Origin: Rhodospirillales bacterium
GTDB taxonomy: Bacteria; Pseudomonadota; Alphaproteobacteria; SMXQ01
Direction: 5' to 3'
Length of the DNA: 47,244 nt
Assembly: GCA_018666775.1 (NCBI GenBank)
Contig: JABIXC010000012.1
Coordinates: 1-47,244, forward strand
The notes beneath the pieces are model-generated. The model was not told the DNA's origin. It saw only the letters and a list, made by a program, of their open reading frames with translations, and did no database searches. Every line of letters starts with the position of its first letter. Position 1 is the first letter of the stretch. Below, piece by piece: positions 1 to 8,136 of the stretch. Both the position numbers and the translations under genes were made by a program.

Positions 1-48
1 GATCGCCTTGGCTGCACCCGTCTGTCTTGTCTGCGATTTCTGTTTCAT
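1..48 (-). CDS. N-terminal fragment of an unidentified leftward protein
   Basis: An open frame runs off the left edge of the window on the minus strand. It can start at an ATG at 48 or at an ATG at 54. The start at 48 is preferred because an AAGGGG ribosome binding site lies 7 bases upstream of it, whereas the start at 54 would almost touch that site. The visible N-terminus begins MKQKSQTRQTGAAKAI and is basic and polar. That is too little to assign a family. The gene would be divergent from rplU. The call rests only on the start codon, the ribosome binding site and the open frame. Confidence 0.35.
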   Translation of the reverse strand, partial: MKQKSQTRQTGAAKAI

Positions 49-67
49 CTTCATTCCCCTTCGGGTC

Positions 68-207
68 ATTACGATGTGCCAGAAACCCTCTCTTATGCAA
101 TGCCCCTAATCTGTCCCATAGGCGCTGACGTTAGACAATTACGATGTGCCAGAAACCCTCTCTTATGCAATGCCCCTAATCTGTCCCATAGGCGCTGACG
201 TTAGACA
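68..207. repeat. Exact 70-bp tandem duplication
   Basis: Bases 68-137 and 138-207 are identical, giving two head-to-tail copies of a 70-base unit with no spacer. The unit begins ATTACGATGTGCCAG and ends GACGTTAGACA. It contains no open reading frame of note and no obvious internal dyad. It lies between the leftward gene fragment and the rplU promoter, so the duplication lengthens a divergent intergenic region. A recent slippage or recombination event, the remnant of a mobile element end, or an assembly artefact are all possible. Confidence 0.9.
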
Positions 208-307
208 AAAACCGGCCTGGCGTTCAACAATTTAGACACCGCATCAAGCCCCACCCTCAATGCCCCCAAAAAACGCCCTGATACGCCCAGAAATACCCAA
301 AAACCAA

Positions 308-335
308 TTGACAGGGCGGGTTGGAACGTTATATT
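308..335 (+). promoter_or_regulatory. Sigma70-type promoter for rplU-rpmA
   Basis: A perfect -35 box TTGACA lies at 308-313. A 16-base spacer separates it from TATATT at 330-335, which matches the -10 consensus at five of six positions. Transcription would begin near 342, leaving a leader of about 50 bases before the rplU ATG at 392. This is the clearest promoter in the window and is what one expects for a strongly expressed ribosomal protein operon. Confidence 0.7.
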
Positions 336-391
336 CCGCAGCTTCCGGCGACATTTAGTCGCCTTTCAAGAATTTTAAGGTGAAAAGCGTT

Positions 392-883
392 ATGTACGCT
401 GTAATTCGCACGGGCGGAAAACAATATAAAGTCGCTGAAAACGACGTCCTCTTCATTGAAAAACTGGACGGCAAAGAAGGCGAAGAGCTGACTTTTTCTG
501 ACGTTTTGGCATTCCATGACGGCAAAGAACTCACGCTGGGCCAACCGCTGGTCAGTGGTGCAACAGTCACCGCCGATGTATTGGACCAGAAAAAGGGCGC
601 CAAAGTCATTGTCTTCAAGAAGAAGCGCCGCCAGAATTACCGTCGCAAGAAAGGCCATCGCCAGCTTACGACCGTAATCCGCATTACGGCCATTCTGCCC
701 GATGGCAAGAAAAAGGCTGCGGCGAAAAAGGCCGCACCGGCAAAGGCAGACGCACCTGCAAAGGCAGAAGCACCTGCAAAGGCAGACGCCCCCGCAAAAG
801 CAGCGCCCGCAAAGAAACCCGCAGCGAAGAAACCCGCTGCCAAAAAGCCCGCGGCTAAAAAAGCCCCGGCTGATAAGAAATAA
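392..883 (+). CDS. rplU: 50S ribosomal protein L21 with Ala/Lys/Pro-rich C-terminal extension
   Basis: L21 binds 23S rRNA in the large ribosomal subunit. The first ~103 residues match the family: the start [14 protein letters not shown], then the basic segment [16 protein letters not shown] near residues 73-88. The family is normally about 103 residues, but this protein has 163. The extra ~60 residues are a low-complexity tail made of A-P-A-K-A-(D/E) units followed by K-K-P-A-A units. The ATG at 392 was chosen because it gives the canonical N-terminus; a GTG at 380 is in frame but overlaps the AAGG that serves as ribosome binding site. rpmA follows 13 bases downstream. Basic C-terminal extensions of L21 are known in alphaproteobacteria. 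Confidence 0.97.
   Translation: MYAVIRTGGKQYKVAENDVLFIEKLDGKEGEELTFSDVLAFHDGKELTLGQPLVSGATVTADVLDQKKGAKVIVFKKKRRQNYRRKKGHRQLTTVIRITAILPDGKKKAAAKKAAPAKADAPAKAEAPAKADAPAKAAPAKKPAAKKPAAKKPAAKKAPADKK
734..856 (+). repeat. In-frame minisatellite encoding the L21 tail
   Basis: Four 18-base units (734-751, 752-769, 770-787, 788-805) encode A-P-A-K-A followed by D, E, D and A in turn. After a short joint, three 15-base units (812-826, 827-841, 842-856) encode K-K-P-A-A. The first three 18-mers are nearly identical at the DNA level, so copy number could change by slippage without breaking the frame. Confidence 0.85.
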
Positions 884-896
884 GGAACTCTGAACG

Positions 897-1157
897 ATGG
901 CCCATAAAAAAGCAGGCGGTTCATCCCGTAACGGTCGCGATTCAGCCGGCAGACGTCTTGGCGTCAAAAAGTTCGGTGGCGAAGCCGTAATCATTGGCAA
1001 CATCATCGTGCGCCAACGGGGCACCAAATTTCATCCCGGCGATAACGTTGGCATGGGCAAGGATCACACCCTCTTTGCACTGACCGACGGCGAGGTAAAG
1101 TTCCGCAAGAGACGCGAAGGGCGTACCTTTGTGTCTGTGGAAGGGCCAGCGTCCTGA
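897..1157 (+). CDS. rpmA: 50S ribosomal protein L27
   Basis: L27 is a large-subunit protein whose N-terminus reaches the peptidyl transferase centre. The 86-residue product has the typical length and sequence, starting [16 protein letters not shown], with the conserved [17 protein letters not shown] core. The N-terminus begins directly at the mature A-H-K-K-A-G-G, with no cleavable extension of the Firmicutes type. AAGGA of the ribosome binding site overlaps the end of rplU. It is cotranscribed with rplU, and a hairpin lies just downstream before obgE. Confidence 0.98.
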   Translation: MAHKKAGGSSRNGRDSAGRRLGVKKFGGEAVIIGNIIVRQRGTKFHPGDNVGMGKDHTLFALTDGEVKFRKRREGRTFVSVEGPAS

Positions 1158-1185
1158 ATTAATTTGGTCATTTCCGATAATTCAT

Positions 1186-1214
1186 AAAGGGGAATGGCTA
1201 ACATTCCCCTTTTC
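1186..1214 (+). terminator. Stem-loop between rpmA and obgE, possible partial terminator
   Basis: AAAGGGGAATG at 1186-1196 pairs perfectly with CATTCCCCTTT at 1202-1212, leaving a five-base loop. Only a short T-run, interrupted by C, follows the stem. As a terminator it would therefore be leaky. The position suggests it lowers transcription from the ribosomal protein genes into the obgE-proBA run rather than stopping it completely. Confidence 0.55.
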
Positions 1215-1237
1215 TGTATGCGCAAAGAGCCAAAGCC

Positions 1238-2287
1238 ATGCAATTCCTAGATGAAGCAAAAATATACACCCAAAGTGGCAGCGGCGGCCCTGGGTCTTTA
1301 AGTTTTCGCCGCGAAAAGAACCTCGAATTCGGCGGCCCCAACGGGGGTAACGGCGGACGCGGGGGCGATGTGATCGTGGTGACAACAGACGCGCTGAACA
1401 CCCTGATCGATTTCCGCTTTCAACAACATTTCAAGGCCAGAAACGGTCACCACGGCGAAGGCCAAAACCGCACCGGTGCAAATTCCGACGATGTCATCAT
1501 CACCGTCCCCGCAGGCACCACCATTTTGGCCGAAGATGGCGAAACCGTTCTGGCGGATATGGTCCGTGACGGACAACGGTTCGTCCTGTGCAAAGGGGGT
1601 GACGGTGGTTTCGGCAACACCCATTACAAGACATCCACCAATCAAGCCCCAAGAAAGGCCGGTTCCGGCCATCCGGGGGAAGAACGCTGTGTTTGGCTGC
1701 GGTTAAAGGTTTTGGCCGATGCCGGGTTGGTCGGCCTGCCCAATGCGGGCAAATCCACCCTTTTGGCGGCAGCTTCCCGGGCACGACCCAAAATTGCCGA
1801 TTATCCCTTCACCACCCTGACCCCCCAACTGGGCATGGTTTACGTGGATACAGAAGAATTTGTGCTGGCCGACATCCCCGGCCTGATAGAAGGCGCCCAT
1901 GAAGGGGCTGGCCTCGGGGCACGTTTTCTGGGCCATGTGGAACGCTGTGGGGTTTTGCTGCATATGGTAGATGGCACCGATGAAGCCATTGCCGAATCTT
2001 ATAAAACCGTGCGCGAAGAACTGATCCAATACGGGGCTGGGCTGGAAGAAAAGATTTCCATTCCCGTTCTGACAAAATGTGATGCCATTGCTGCGGATGA
2101 AATTGATGAACGGGTTAAAACCCTCGCCAAATCTGCGGGGTGTTCCCCTGACACGGTTCATGTCATCTCCGGGGTTACCGGGGCAGGGGTTGAAAAATTA
2201 ATGCGGGTTGCCCTGTCCCATATCCACAATGACCGGAAAGCCCGCCAGATCCGCGATGCAGAAAAGAGCGAAGGAATAGCCCCATGA
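1238..2287 (+). CDS. obgE: Obg family GTPase, ribosome assembly
   Basis: ObgE is an essential GTPase acting in 50S subunit maturation and growth control. The glycine-rich Obg fold occupies residues 1 to about 158 ([10 protein letters not shown], then [14 protein letters not shown]). The G domain follows, with G1 [10 protein letters not shown]3 [16 protein letters not shown] and G4 TKCD. Length 349 fits alphaproteobacterial Obg proteins, which often lack the long C-terminal domain of some Gram-positive members. It follows rpmA after 80 bases that contain a hairpin. Its TGA overlaps the proB ATG (ATGA at 2284-2287), implying translational coupling. Confidence 0.97.
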   Translation: MQFLDEAKIYTQSGSGGPGSLSFRREKNLEFGGPNGGNGGRGGDVIVVTTDALNTLIDFRFQQHFKARNGHHGEGQNRTGANSDDVIITVPAGTTILAEDGETVLADMVRDGQRFVLCKGGDGGFGNTHYKTSTNQAPRKAGSGHPGEERCVWLRLKVLADAGLVGLPNAGKSTLLAAASRARPKIADYPFTTLTPQLGMVYVDTEEFVLADIPGLIEGAHEGAGLGARFLGHVERCGVLLHMVDGTDEAIAESYKTVREELIQYGAGLEEKISIPVLTKCDAIAADEIDERVKTLAKSAGCSPDTVHVISGVTGAGVEKLMRVALSHIHNDRKARQIRDAEKSEGIAP

Positions 2288-3423
2288 GCCAGAAATTGAT
2301 TGGCGCCAAGCGCATGGTGGTCAAGGTCGGCTCTGCCCTTCTTGCAGATGAAGCAAAGGGGGCCATCCGCACCCAATGGCTGTCAGCCCTTGCAAAAGAT
2401 ATCGCTGAATTTCGAGCAGCCGGCACAGAGGTTCTTCTGGTCTCGTCCGGAGCCGTGGCTGTGGGCTGTAGCCAGCTTGGCCTTGATCGTCCCCAACTGC
2501 GTTTGGAAGAAAAGCAGGCCGCCGCTGCAACCGGACAAATTCGCCTTGCCCATGCCTATCAAGAAGCGCTGGCGCATCACAAGATCGACACCGCCCAGAT
2601 TTTATTGACCCTGGACGATACCGAAGAACGGCGACGCTATCTTAATGCCCGCAACACCCTTGATACGCTGTTGCGCCTGGGCGCGGTGCCCGTCATCAAT
2701 GAAAATGACACCATCGCCACCAACGAAATTCGCTATGGCGATAATGACCGGCTGGCGGCGCGCGTGGCCACCATGATCAGCGCCGATACCCTTGTTTTGC
2801 TGTCCACCATTGACGGGCTTTACGATTCCGATCCCCTGAACAACAAGGATGCAAAATTGATCCCCGAAGTGCGTGAACTGACGCCTGACATTTGCGCCAT
2901 GGCCGGTGATGCACCGCCGGGCTATACGTCTGGCGGCATGGTAACGAAGCTGGAAGCGGCCCGCCTCGCCATGGGGGCTGGGTGCCGCATGGTGATTGCT
3001 GATGGCAGCGCCGATCATGCGCTTGGCAACATAGACAGCCACGACCGCCACACCTGGTTTATTGCCAAGGAAAATCCATTGGGCATGCGCAAGCACTGGA
3101 TCGCATCATCGCTGAAACCGGCCGGATCGCTGACGCTGGATTCTGGTGCCGTGAAAGCGCTCTATGATGGCAAAAGCCTGTTGCCTGCGGGGGTGTCCCA
3201 TGTTGAGGGCAATTTTGATCGGGGCGATGCGGTCATCGTCAAAACCGTTGATGGCACTGAGATTGCCCGGGGGCTTGTCGCCTATGCCGCCGATGATGCC
3301 CGCCGGATCGCCGGTCATAAAAGCCGTGAAATTGAAGAAATTCTGGGCTACCGTGGCCGCAGTGAAATGATCCATCGGGACGATCTTGTTGTCTCGGGTG
3401 AAGACCATGACCATAACGCATAA
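2284..3423 (+). CDS. proB: Glutamate 5-kinase
   Basis: ProB phosphorylates glutamate to gamma-glutamyl phosphate, the first step of proline synthesis. The amino-acid kinase domain covers about residues 8-265, with [10 protein letters not shown] at the start and the substrate/ATP segment [18 protein letters not shown] near residues 138-155. A C-terminal PUA domain follows, from about residue 285. Length 379 is normal. The gene is coupled to obgE by a four-base overlap and is followed by proA 24 bases later, the usual partner that uses its unstable product. Feedback inhibition by proline is known for the family but cannot be read from the sequence. Confidence 0.97.
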   Translation: MSQKLIGAKRMVVKVGSALLADEAKGAIRTQWLSALAKDIAEFRAAGTEVLLVSSGAVAVGCSQLGLDRPQLRLEEKQAAAATGQIRLAHAYQEALAHHKIDTAQILLTLDDTEERRRYLNARNTLDTLLRLGAVPVINENDTIATNEIRYGDNDRLAARVATMISADTLVLLSTIDGLYDSDPLNNKDAKLIPEVRELTPDICAMAGDAPPGYTSGGMVTKLEAARLAMGAGCRMVIADGSADHALGNIDSHDRHTWFIAKENPLGMRKHWIASSLKPAGSLTLDSGAVKALYDGKSLLPAGVSHVEGNFDRGDAVIVKTVDGTEIARGLVAYAADDARRIAGHKSREIEEILGYRGRSEMIHRDDLVVSGEDHDHNA

Positions 3424-3447
3424 CGACATCGAGATAAGGGGGGTGTC

Positions 3448-4725
3448 ATGACTGCCGCCGATCTTAATCCCGATCTTCATGATGAAATGATCCGCATGGG
3501 TGAGGCTGCCCGGCTGGGCGCAAAAGCCCTTGCCAATGCGACTACCGATGCCAAGAACGCGGCCCTGAAAGGGGCGGCCGATGCCATCCGCGATCAAGCC
3601 ACCATCATTATGGATGCCAATACACGCGATGTTGCTACGGCCCGAAAAGCAGGCACAACGGGTGCCTTTATCGACCGGCTTTTGCTGGACCCAGACCGCA
3701 TAGAGGCCATGGCGAAGGGCCTTGAAAGCATCATTGATCTGGATGATCCCATTGGGAAAATTATTTTCGAAACCACGCGCCCCAACGGATTGCATATCAC
3801 CCGAGTTCGGGTGCCGCTTGGCGTGATTGGGGTCATCTATGAATCGCGCCCCAATGTCACGGCCGATGCTGCGGGGCTTTGCCTTAAATCTGGCAACGCG
3901 GTGATCCTGCGCGGCGGTTCCGAAAGCCAACATTCATCCCACGCCATTGCAAATGCAATCCATGACGGCCTGAAGGCTGCGGGCTTGCCCGCATCCTGTG
4001 TCCAACTGGTGCCCACCACAGACCGGGCTGCCGTGGGCGAAATGCTGACCATGGCCGGGCTGATCGACATCATCGTGCCCCGGGGTGGCAAATCCCTGAT
4101 TGAACGCGTTAGCCGCGAAAGCCGCATTCCGGTCATCAAGCATCTGGATGGCATTTGCCATGTCTATGTCGATGGCGGTGCCAATTTGGATATGGCCCGG
4201 GACGTGGCCGTCAATGCCAAGATGCGCAGGCCCGGTATTTGTGGTGCGGCGGAAACTCTTTTGGTCGACCGCGCCGTGGCTGCGAGCGATATCGCATCGA
4301 TTGTTGGTGCCCTGATTGATGCCGGTTGCGACGTGCGCGGCGATGAAGCCGTTATGGCGGCCGATGCCCGGGTAAAAGCCGCCGATGACGATGACTGGAA
4401 TACCGAATATCTGGACGCCATTATCTCTGCCAAAATCGTCGATGGCGTAGAAGGCGCAATCGCCCATATTGAAACCCACGGCTCTCATCATACCGAGACC
4501 ATCGTTACCGATGATGGGGACGCGGCGGCAAAATTTTTATCGCAAATCGATAGCGCCATTGTGCTTCATAATGCATCGACCCAGTTCGCCGATGGCGGCG
4601 AATTTGGCATGGGTGCCGAAATTGGCATTTCAACAGACAAACTGCACGCTCGCGGCCCGGTTGGCGTTGAACAGCTCACCAGTTATAAATATGTGGTCCA
4701 TGGGTCGGGCCAAATTCGCCCCTGA
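3448..4725 (+). CDS. proA: Gamma-glutamyl phosphate reductase
   Basis: ProA reduces gamma-glutamyl phosphate with NADPH to glutamate semialdehyde, the second step of proline synthesis. It belongs to the aldehyde dehydrogenase superfamily. The catalytic cysteine is C265 in [11 protein letters not shown]. Other family segments are the Rossmann part near [27 protein letters not shown], and a C-terminal stretch ending in the conserved [15 protein letters not shown]. Length 425 is typical. An AAGGGGGG ribosome binding site precedes the ATG. The enzyme probably acts as a complex with ProB encoded just upstream. Confidence 0.97.
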   Translation: MTAADLNPDLHDEMIRMGEAARLGAKALANATTDAKNAALKGAADAIRDQATIIMDANTRDVATARKAGTTGAFIDRLLLDPDRIEAMAKGLESIIDLDDPIGKIIFETTRPNGLHITRVRVPLGVIGVIYESRPNVTADAAGLCLKSGNAVILRGGSESQHSSHAIANAIHDGLKAAGLPASCVQLVPTTDRAAVGEMLTMAGLIDIIVPRGGKSLIERVSRESRIPVIKHLDGICHVYVDGGANLDMARDVAVNAKMRRPGICGAAETLLVDRAVAASDIASIVGALIDAGCDVRGDEAVMAADARVKAADDDDWNTEYLDAIISAKIVDGVEGAIAHIETHGSHHTETIVTDDGDAAAKFLSQIDSAIVLHNASTQFADGGEFGMGAEIGISTDKLHARGPVGVEQLTSYKYVVHGSGQIRP

Positions 4726-4844
4726 GATCGCACACCCACAATGAACCCCACACCACCACATTCTGGATCGACACCCTGAAACATCGCGCCGCCATTCCAG
4801 CCCATGCCAAGGGCCCCCGGATTTCAGGGGTAAATTCGGCCGGA

Positions 4845-5474
4845 TTGCGGATTGGCATTCTGGGGGGATCGTTCAATCCTGCCCATGAAGGCCATCTGCA
4901 TATCACGATGCTGGCGTTGAAACATCTGGAGCTGGATCAAGTCTGGTGGATGGTTTCCCCCCAGAACCCCTTGAAATCAGAAGAAGATATGGCCCCGCTG
5001 GCCGACCGCATGTCATCGGCAGAAACCATCGCCGGGAAAAACACCCGCATTCTGGTGACCGACATCGAAACCAGGCTGAATACCCGCTATACCTCATCGA
5101 CCCTGCGCGCCCTGCTGACGGCCTTTCCCTATACCCGGTTCATTTGGCTGATGGGGGCAGATAACCTTCAACAAATTCCACGATGGGAAAAATGGACCTT
5201 CATCTTCCGTATGGTCCCCATTGCGATTTTTGACCGCGCCACGTATTCTTTCAAGGCACTGGCAAGCAAAGCAGCGCACCGGTTTCAGCGATACCGGGTA
5301 CGGCCACGGAATGCTGCTAGCATTGTTGGGAAATCGCCCCCTGCGTGGGTCTATTTTCATTCTACCCTGCATCCGGCATCGGGCACCGAAATCCGTGCAT
5401 CGCGACATAAAAAATCTGGCGCTAAATCGAATAAGACATCTAATTCGAATAAGACATTGAGAGGTAAAAAATAG
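4845..5474 (+). CDS. nadD: Nicotinate-nucleotide adenylyltransferase
   Basis: NadD joins ATP and nicotinate mononucleotide to give deamido-NAD. The nucleotidyltransferase signature GGSFNPAHEGHLHI lies near the N-terminus. A C-terminal S-G-T-E-I-R stands where the family has S-S-T-x-I-R. The start is uncertain. No ATG or GTG exists in this frame back to the proA stop, so the TTG at 4845 is used; the frame stays open for 120 bases further upstream, with CTG at 4776 as another possible start. After the catalytic fold comes a Lys/Ser/Asn-rich tail (about residues 184-209) not typical of the family. The second NAD-synthesis gene, nadC, lies far away at 33590-34429. rsfS starts 3 bases after the stop. 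Confidence 0.93.
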   Translation: MRIGILGGSFNPAHEGHLHITMLALKHLELDQVWWMVSPQNPLKSEEDMAPLADRMSSAETIAGKNTRILVTDIETRLNTRYTSSTLRALLTAFPYTRFIWLMGADNLQQIPRWEKWTFIFRMVPIAIFDRATYSFKALASKAAHRFQRYRVRPRNAASIVGKSPPAWVYFHSTLHPASGTEIRASRHKKSGAKSNKTSNSNKTLRGKK

Positions 5475-5476
5475 GG

Positions 5477-5920
5477 ATGGTGAAAACCCCCTCGACCAAA
5501 AAGAAAGCACCCCGCGCGCGCAAAAGAACGCCGGGCGCTAATCCTCGGAAACTTCTGAAGCTTGTTCAGAAATGTCTGGATGATGATCAAGCCGATGACG
5601 TCACTGTCATCGACCTTTCGGGAAAAACTGCATTCGCTGATTTCATGATTGTCGCATCGGGTCGCAACACGCGCCATATCAGCGCCATGGCCAGCCACCT
5701 TAAGGCAAAGATCAAGACCGCCGGCGGGTTAACACCGCCCACGGAAGGATTGAATCAAAGCGAATGGGTCTTGATTGATGGCGGCGACGTTATCATTCAC
5801 CTTTTCCACCCGGAAATCCGCATGTCTTATAATCTCGAAAAAATGTGGGGGGGTGCCGCATGGCCGGAAGACTCGTCCGAAGACCATCTGGAAGAAAACC
5901 CAGACGGACCAAAAGCCTGA
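5477..5920 (+). CDS. rsfS: Ribosomal silencing factor RsfS
   Basis: RsfS binds L14 on the 50S subunit and blocks subunit joining when nutrients are scarce. The conserved domain runs from about residue 25 to 130, with the typical segments DVTVIDLSGKTAFADFMIVASG and EGLNQSEWVLIDGGDVIIHLF. The first ~24 residues are unusually basic (MVKTPSTKKKAPRARKRT), and the last ~15 are acidic. It sits between nadD and rlmH, its common neighbours in proteobacteria. A GAGG 12 bases upstream of the ATG overlaps the end of nadD and probably serves as ribosome binding site. Confidence 0.95.
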   Translation: MVKTPSTKKKAPRARKRTPGANPRKLLKLVQKCLDDDQADDVTVIDLSGKTAFADFMIVASGRNTRHISAMASHLKAKIKTAGGLTPPTEGLNQSEWVLIDGGDVIIHLFHPEIRMSYNLEKMWGGAAWPEDSSEDHLEENPDGPKA

Positions 5921-5939
5921 GCCACCCGACGGGTCCATC

Positions 5940-6440
5940 ATGCGTCTAACCATCATCGCCATTGGCAAAGCCCGCAAAGGGCCAGAAAACGATCTATTCA
6001 AGGTTTTTGCCGACCGGGTTTTGTGGCCCATAACGTTGATCGATGTCGAAGAACGCCGGCCATCAAGCCCCGCAGAGCGCGTCCAACGCGAAGGCCAATT
6101 GTTGCTATCGCGCATCCCCGATGGGGCCATGGTTGTTGCCCTAGATGGCGGGGGAAAGACACTCTCCAGCGAAGCCTTTGCCGCACGCTTGGGGCGCTAT
6201 AGAGATGACGGGATCAGCGATGTTGCCTTTATCATCGGCGGGGCCGACGGTCTGGACCCGGCCATTATAAACAAGGCTGATCTTGTGCTTTCCCTAGGTG
6301 CCATGACATGGCCCCATCAGATGGTCAGGGCCATGATTGGCGAACAAATCTATCGTGGGCAGGAAATTCTGGCAGGCCACCCCTATCACCGTGCCGGACC
6401 GCCACCTGTATCTGGAAAGAAGCCCGGGAAAACCCGTTAA
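5940..6440 (+). CDS. rlmH: 23S rRNA (pseudouridine1915-N3)-methyltransferase
   Basis: RlmH methylates pseudouridine 1915 in helix 69 of 23S rRNA on assembled ribosomes. It is a small SPOUT enzyme. The ATG at 5940 gives the canonical start MRLTIIAIGKARKGPE; longer readings of the frame would overlap rsfS deeply. The knot region includes VALDGGGKTLSSEAFA, FIIGGADGL and LSLGAMTWPHQMVRAMIGEQIYR. The family usually ends just after HPYHR; this protein carries about 15 extra residues, AGPPPVSGKKPGKTR. Length is 166 against about 155. The gap to rsfS is 19 bases. Confidence 0.96.
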   Translation: MRLTIIAIGKARKGPENDLFKVFADRVLWPITLIDVEERRPSSPAERVQREGQLLLSRIPDGAMVVALDGGGKTLSSEAFAARLGRYRDDGISDVAFIIGGADGLDPAIINKADLVLSLGAMTWPHQMVRAMIGEQIYRGQEILAGHPYHRAGPPPVSGKKPGKTR

Positions 6441-6519
6441 CGTCTTGAGAAGAAACCCTGTTCAGAGTAGGGTCCCGAGATAAGATTTCACCATTTCCAA
6501 AGACCAGAATGCAGGCCAT

Positions 6520-8136
6520 ATGCCAAATTCGACACAAAACAACCCGAACCTTCAGCCAACCAAAGTGCAACCCACCCCCAAACCGGTGGTGCTTTGCGTG
6601 CTTGATGGTTGGGGACATCGGGTTGCGGTTGAACACAATGCAATTGCCGCAGCCAAAACGCCAAATTGGGACCGGATCAGCACCCAATGCCCCCATGGGT
6701 TACTGGAAGCATCGGCACTGGATGTCGGCCTGCCGCCTGGACAGATGGGAAATTCAGAAGTCGGCCATATGAACATTGGCGCAGGACGCGTTGTCATGCA
6801 GGACATGCCCAGAATTGATGCCGCCATCATTGATGGCAGCCTGGCATTAAAACCTGAACTGGCAGCCTTTGTCGAAAAACTAAAAAGCACTAACGGCACC
6901 TGCCACCTGATGGGATTAATTTCCACCGGTGGCGTTCATTCCCATCAAGATGAAATCGCCGCACTGGCACGCATCCTTGATGCATGCGGTGTGCCCGTCG
7001 CTGTGCATGTGTTTCTGGATGGGCGCGACAGCCCCCCCCAAAGCGCCATCGGCTTCCTTCAAAAATTCGAAGCCGATTTAGGGCCAGGTCCAAAAATCGT
7101 TACTGTGACGGGGCGCTATTACGCCATGGACCGGGACACCAGATGGGAACGCATTGAACAAGCCTATGACGGGTTGGTATCGGCCAAAGGGGCCCCCCAT
7201 GCCACAGCGCAGGATGTGGTGAATGTGGCCTATGCCAATGATATCACTGATGAATTTATAACCCCCGCCATCATTGATGGCTATCAGGGCATGAAAGATG
7301 GCGATGGCATTGTCATGGGCAATTTCCGATCTGACCGGGCGCGTGAAATTCTGACCGCATTGGTTGACCCAAAATTTGATGGGTTTGAAAGAAGCCAAAC
7401 CATTGCCCTCGCTTGCGCCCTTGGGATGACCGAATATTCAACGGCGCTGAACACCCGAATGGAAGCCCTGTTCAAGGCACAAACCCTGAATAATATTCTG
7501 GGCGATGTATTATCGCGCGCTGACATGAGCCAATTGAGGATTGCGGAAACCGAAAAATATGCCCATGTCACCTTCTTCTTCAATGGCGGCGTGGAAGAAC
7601 CCATGAAGCATGAAGAACGGATTCTTGTGCCATCGCCAAAAGTTGCAACCTATGACCTGGAACCCGAAATGTCGGCCAAAGAAATCACCGATCATTTGGT
7701 AACGGCCATCGGTGAAGACCGGTTTGACTTCATCCTTGTGAATTACGCCAATGGCGACATGATCGGGCACACCGGAAATTTTGATGCTGCCGTCATCGCC
7801 GCCCAAACCGTTGATCAAAGCCTGGGCCGTCTTGAAAAGGCCGTGATTGATGCTGGCGGTGTCTTGATGGTCACGGCGGACCATGGCAATGCGGAACAGA
7901 TGTATGACGATGAAACCAAACAGCCCCATACGGCCCACACGATCAATCTGGTCCCCCTTATCCTTGTTAATGGGCCAGAACCGGTAACAGGGATTGCCGA
8001 TGGACGTCTGGCAGATATTGCCCCGACGGTTTTGGCACTGCTGGGCCTTACAAGGCCTACTGAAATGACTGGAAAATCACTTCTGGAACCAACCCATGGG
8101 GATGGTGCACGTGAACGGATACAGGCCACTGCCTGA
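6520..8136 (+). CDS. gpmI: 2,3-bisphosphoglycerate-independent phosphoglycerate mutase
   Basis: GpmI interconverts 3- and 2-phosphoglycerate in glycolysis and gluconeogenesis. It is a two-metal enzyme of the alkaline phosphatase superfamily. PVVLCVLDGWG carries a metal-binding aspartate. The phosphoserine nucleophile is S79 in GNSEVGHMNIGAG. Later metal sites include NYANGDMIGHTG and VTADHGNAEQM. Length 538 is slightly above the usual ~510 because of an 18-residue polar N-terminal extension. A 79-base gap separates it from rlmH and contains only a weak ACCCT/AGGGT dyad. The 3' end overlaps envC by about 40 bases. Confidence 0.97.
   Translation: MPNSTQNNPNLQPTKVQPTPKPVVLCVLDGWGHRVAVEHNAIAAAKTPNWDRISTQCPHGLLEASALDVGLPPGQMGNSEVGHMNIGAGRVVMQDMPRIDAAIIDGSLALKPELAAFVEKLKSTNGTCHLMGLISTGGVHSHQDEIAALARILDACGVPVAVHVFLDGRDSPPQSAIGFLQKFEADLGPGPKIVTVTGRYYAMDRDTRWERIEQAYDGLVSAKGAPHATAQDVVNVAYANDITDEFITPAIIDGYQGMKDGDGIVMGNFRSDRAREILTALVDPKFDGFERSQTIALACALGMTEYSTALNTRMEALFKAQTLNNILGDVLSRADMSQLRIAETEKYAHVTFFFNGGVEEPMKHEERILVPSPKVATYDLEPEMSAKEITDHLVTAIGEDRFDFILVNYANGDMIGHTGNFDAAVIAAQTVDQSLGRLEKAVIDAGGVLMVTADHGNAEQMYDDETKQPHTAHTINLVPLILVNGPEPVTGIADGRLADIAPTVLALLGLTRPTEMTGKSLLEPTHGDGARERIQATA

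Noticed and set aside
68-207. Possible CRISPR array
   Set aside because: Only two copies, 70 bases long, directly abutting with no spacers, and no cas genes.
329-1027. Long minus-strand frame opposite rplU and rpmA
   Set aside because: Its Cys/Gly-rich product is the complement of the L21 Ala/Lys repeat; no family resemblance, and the opposite strand encodes two ribosomal proteins.
4741-4779. Short ATG frame between proA and nadD
   Set aside because: It stops after 12 codons and is not in the nadD frame; no reason to call a leader peptide.
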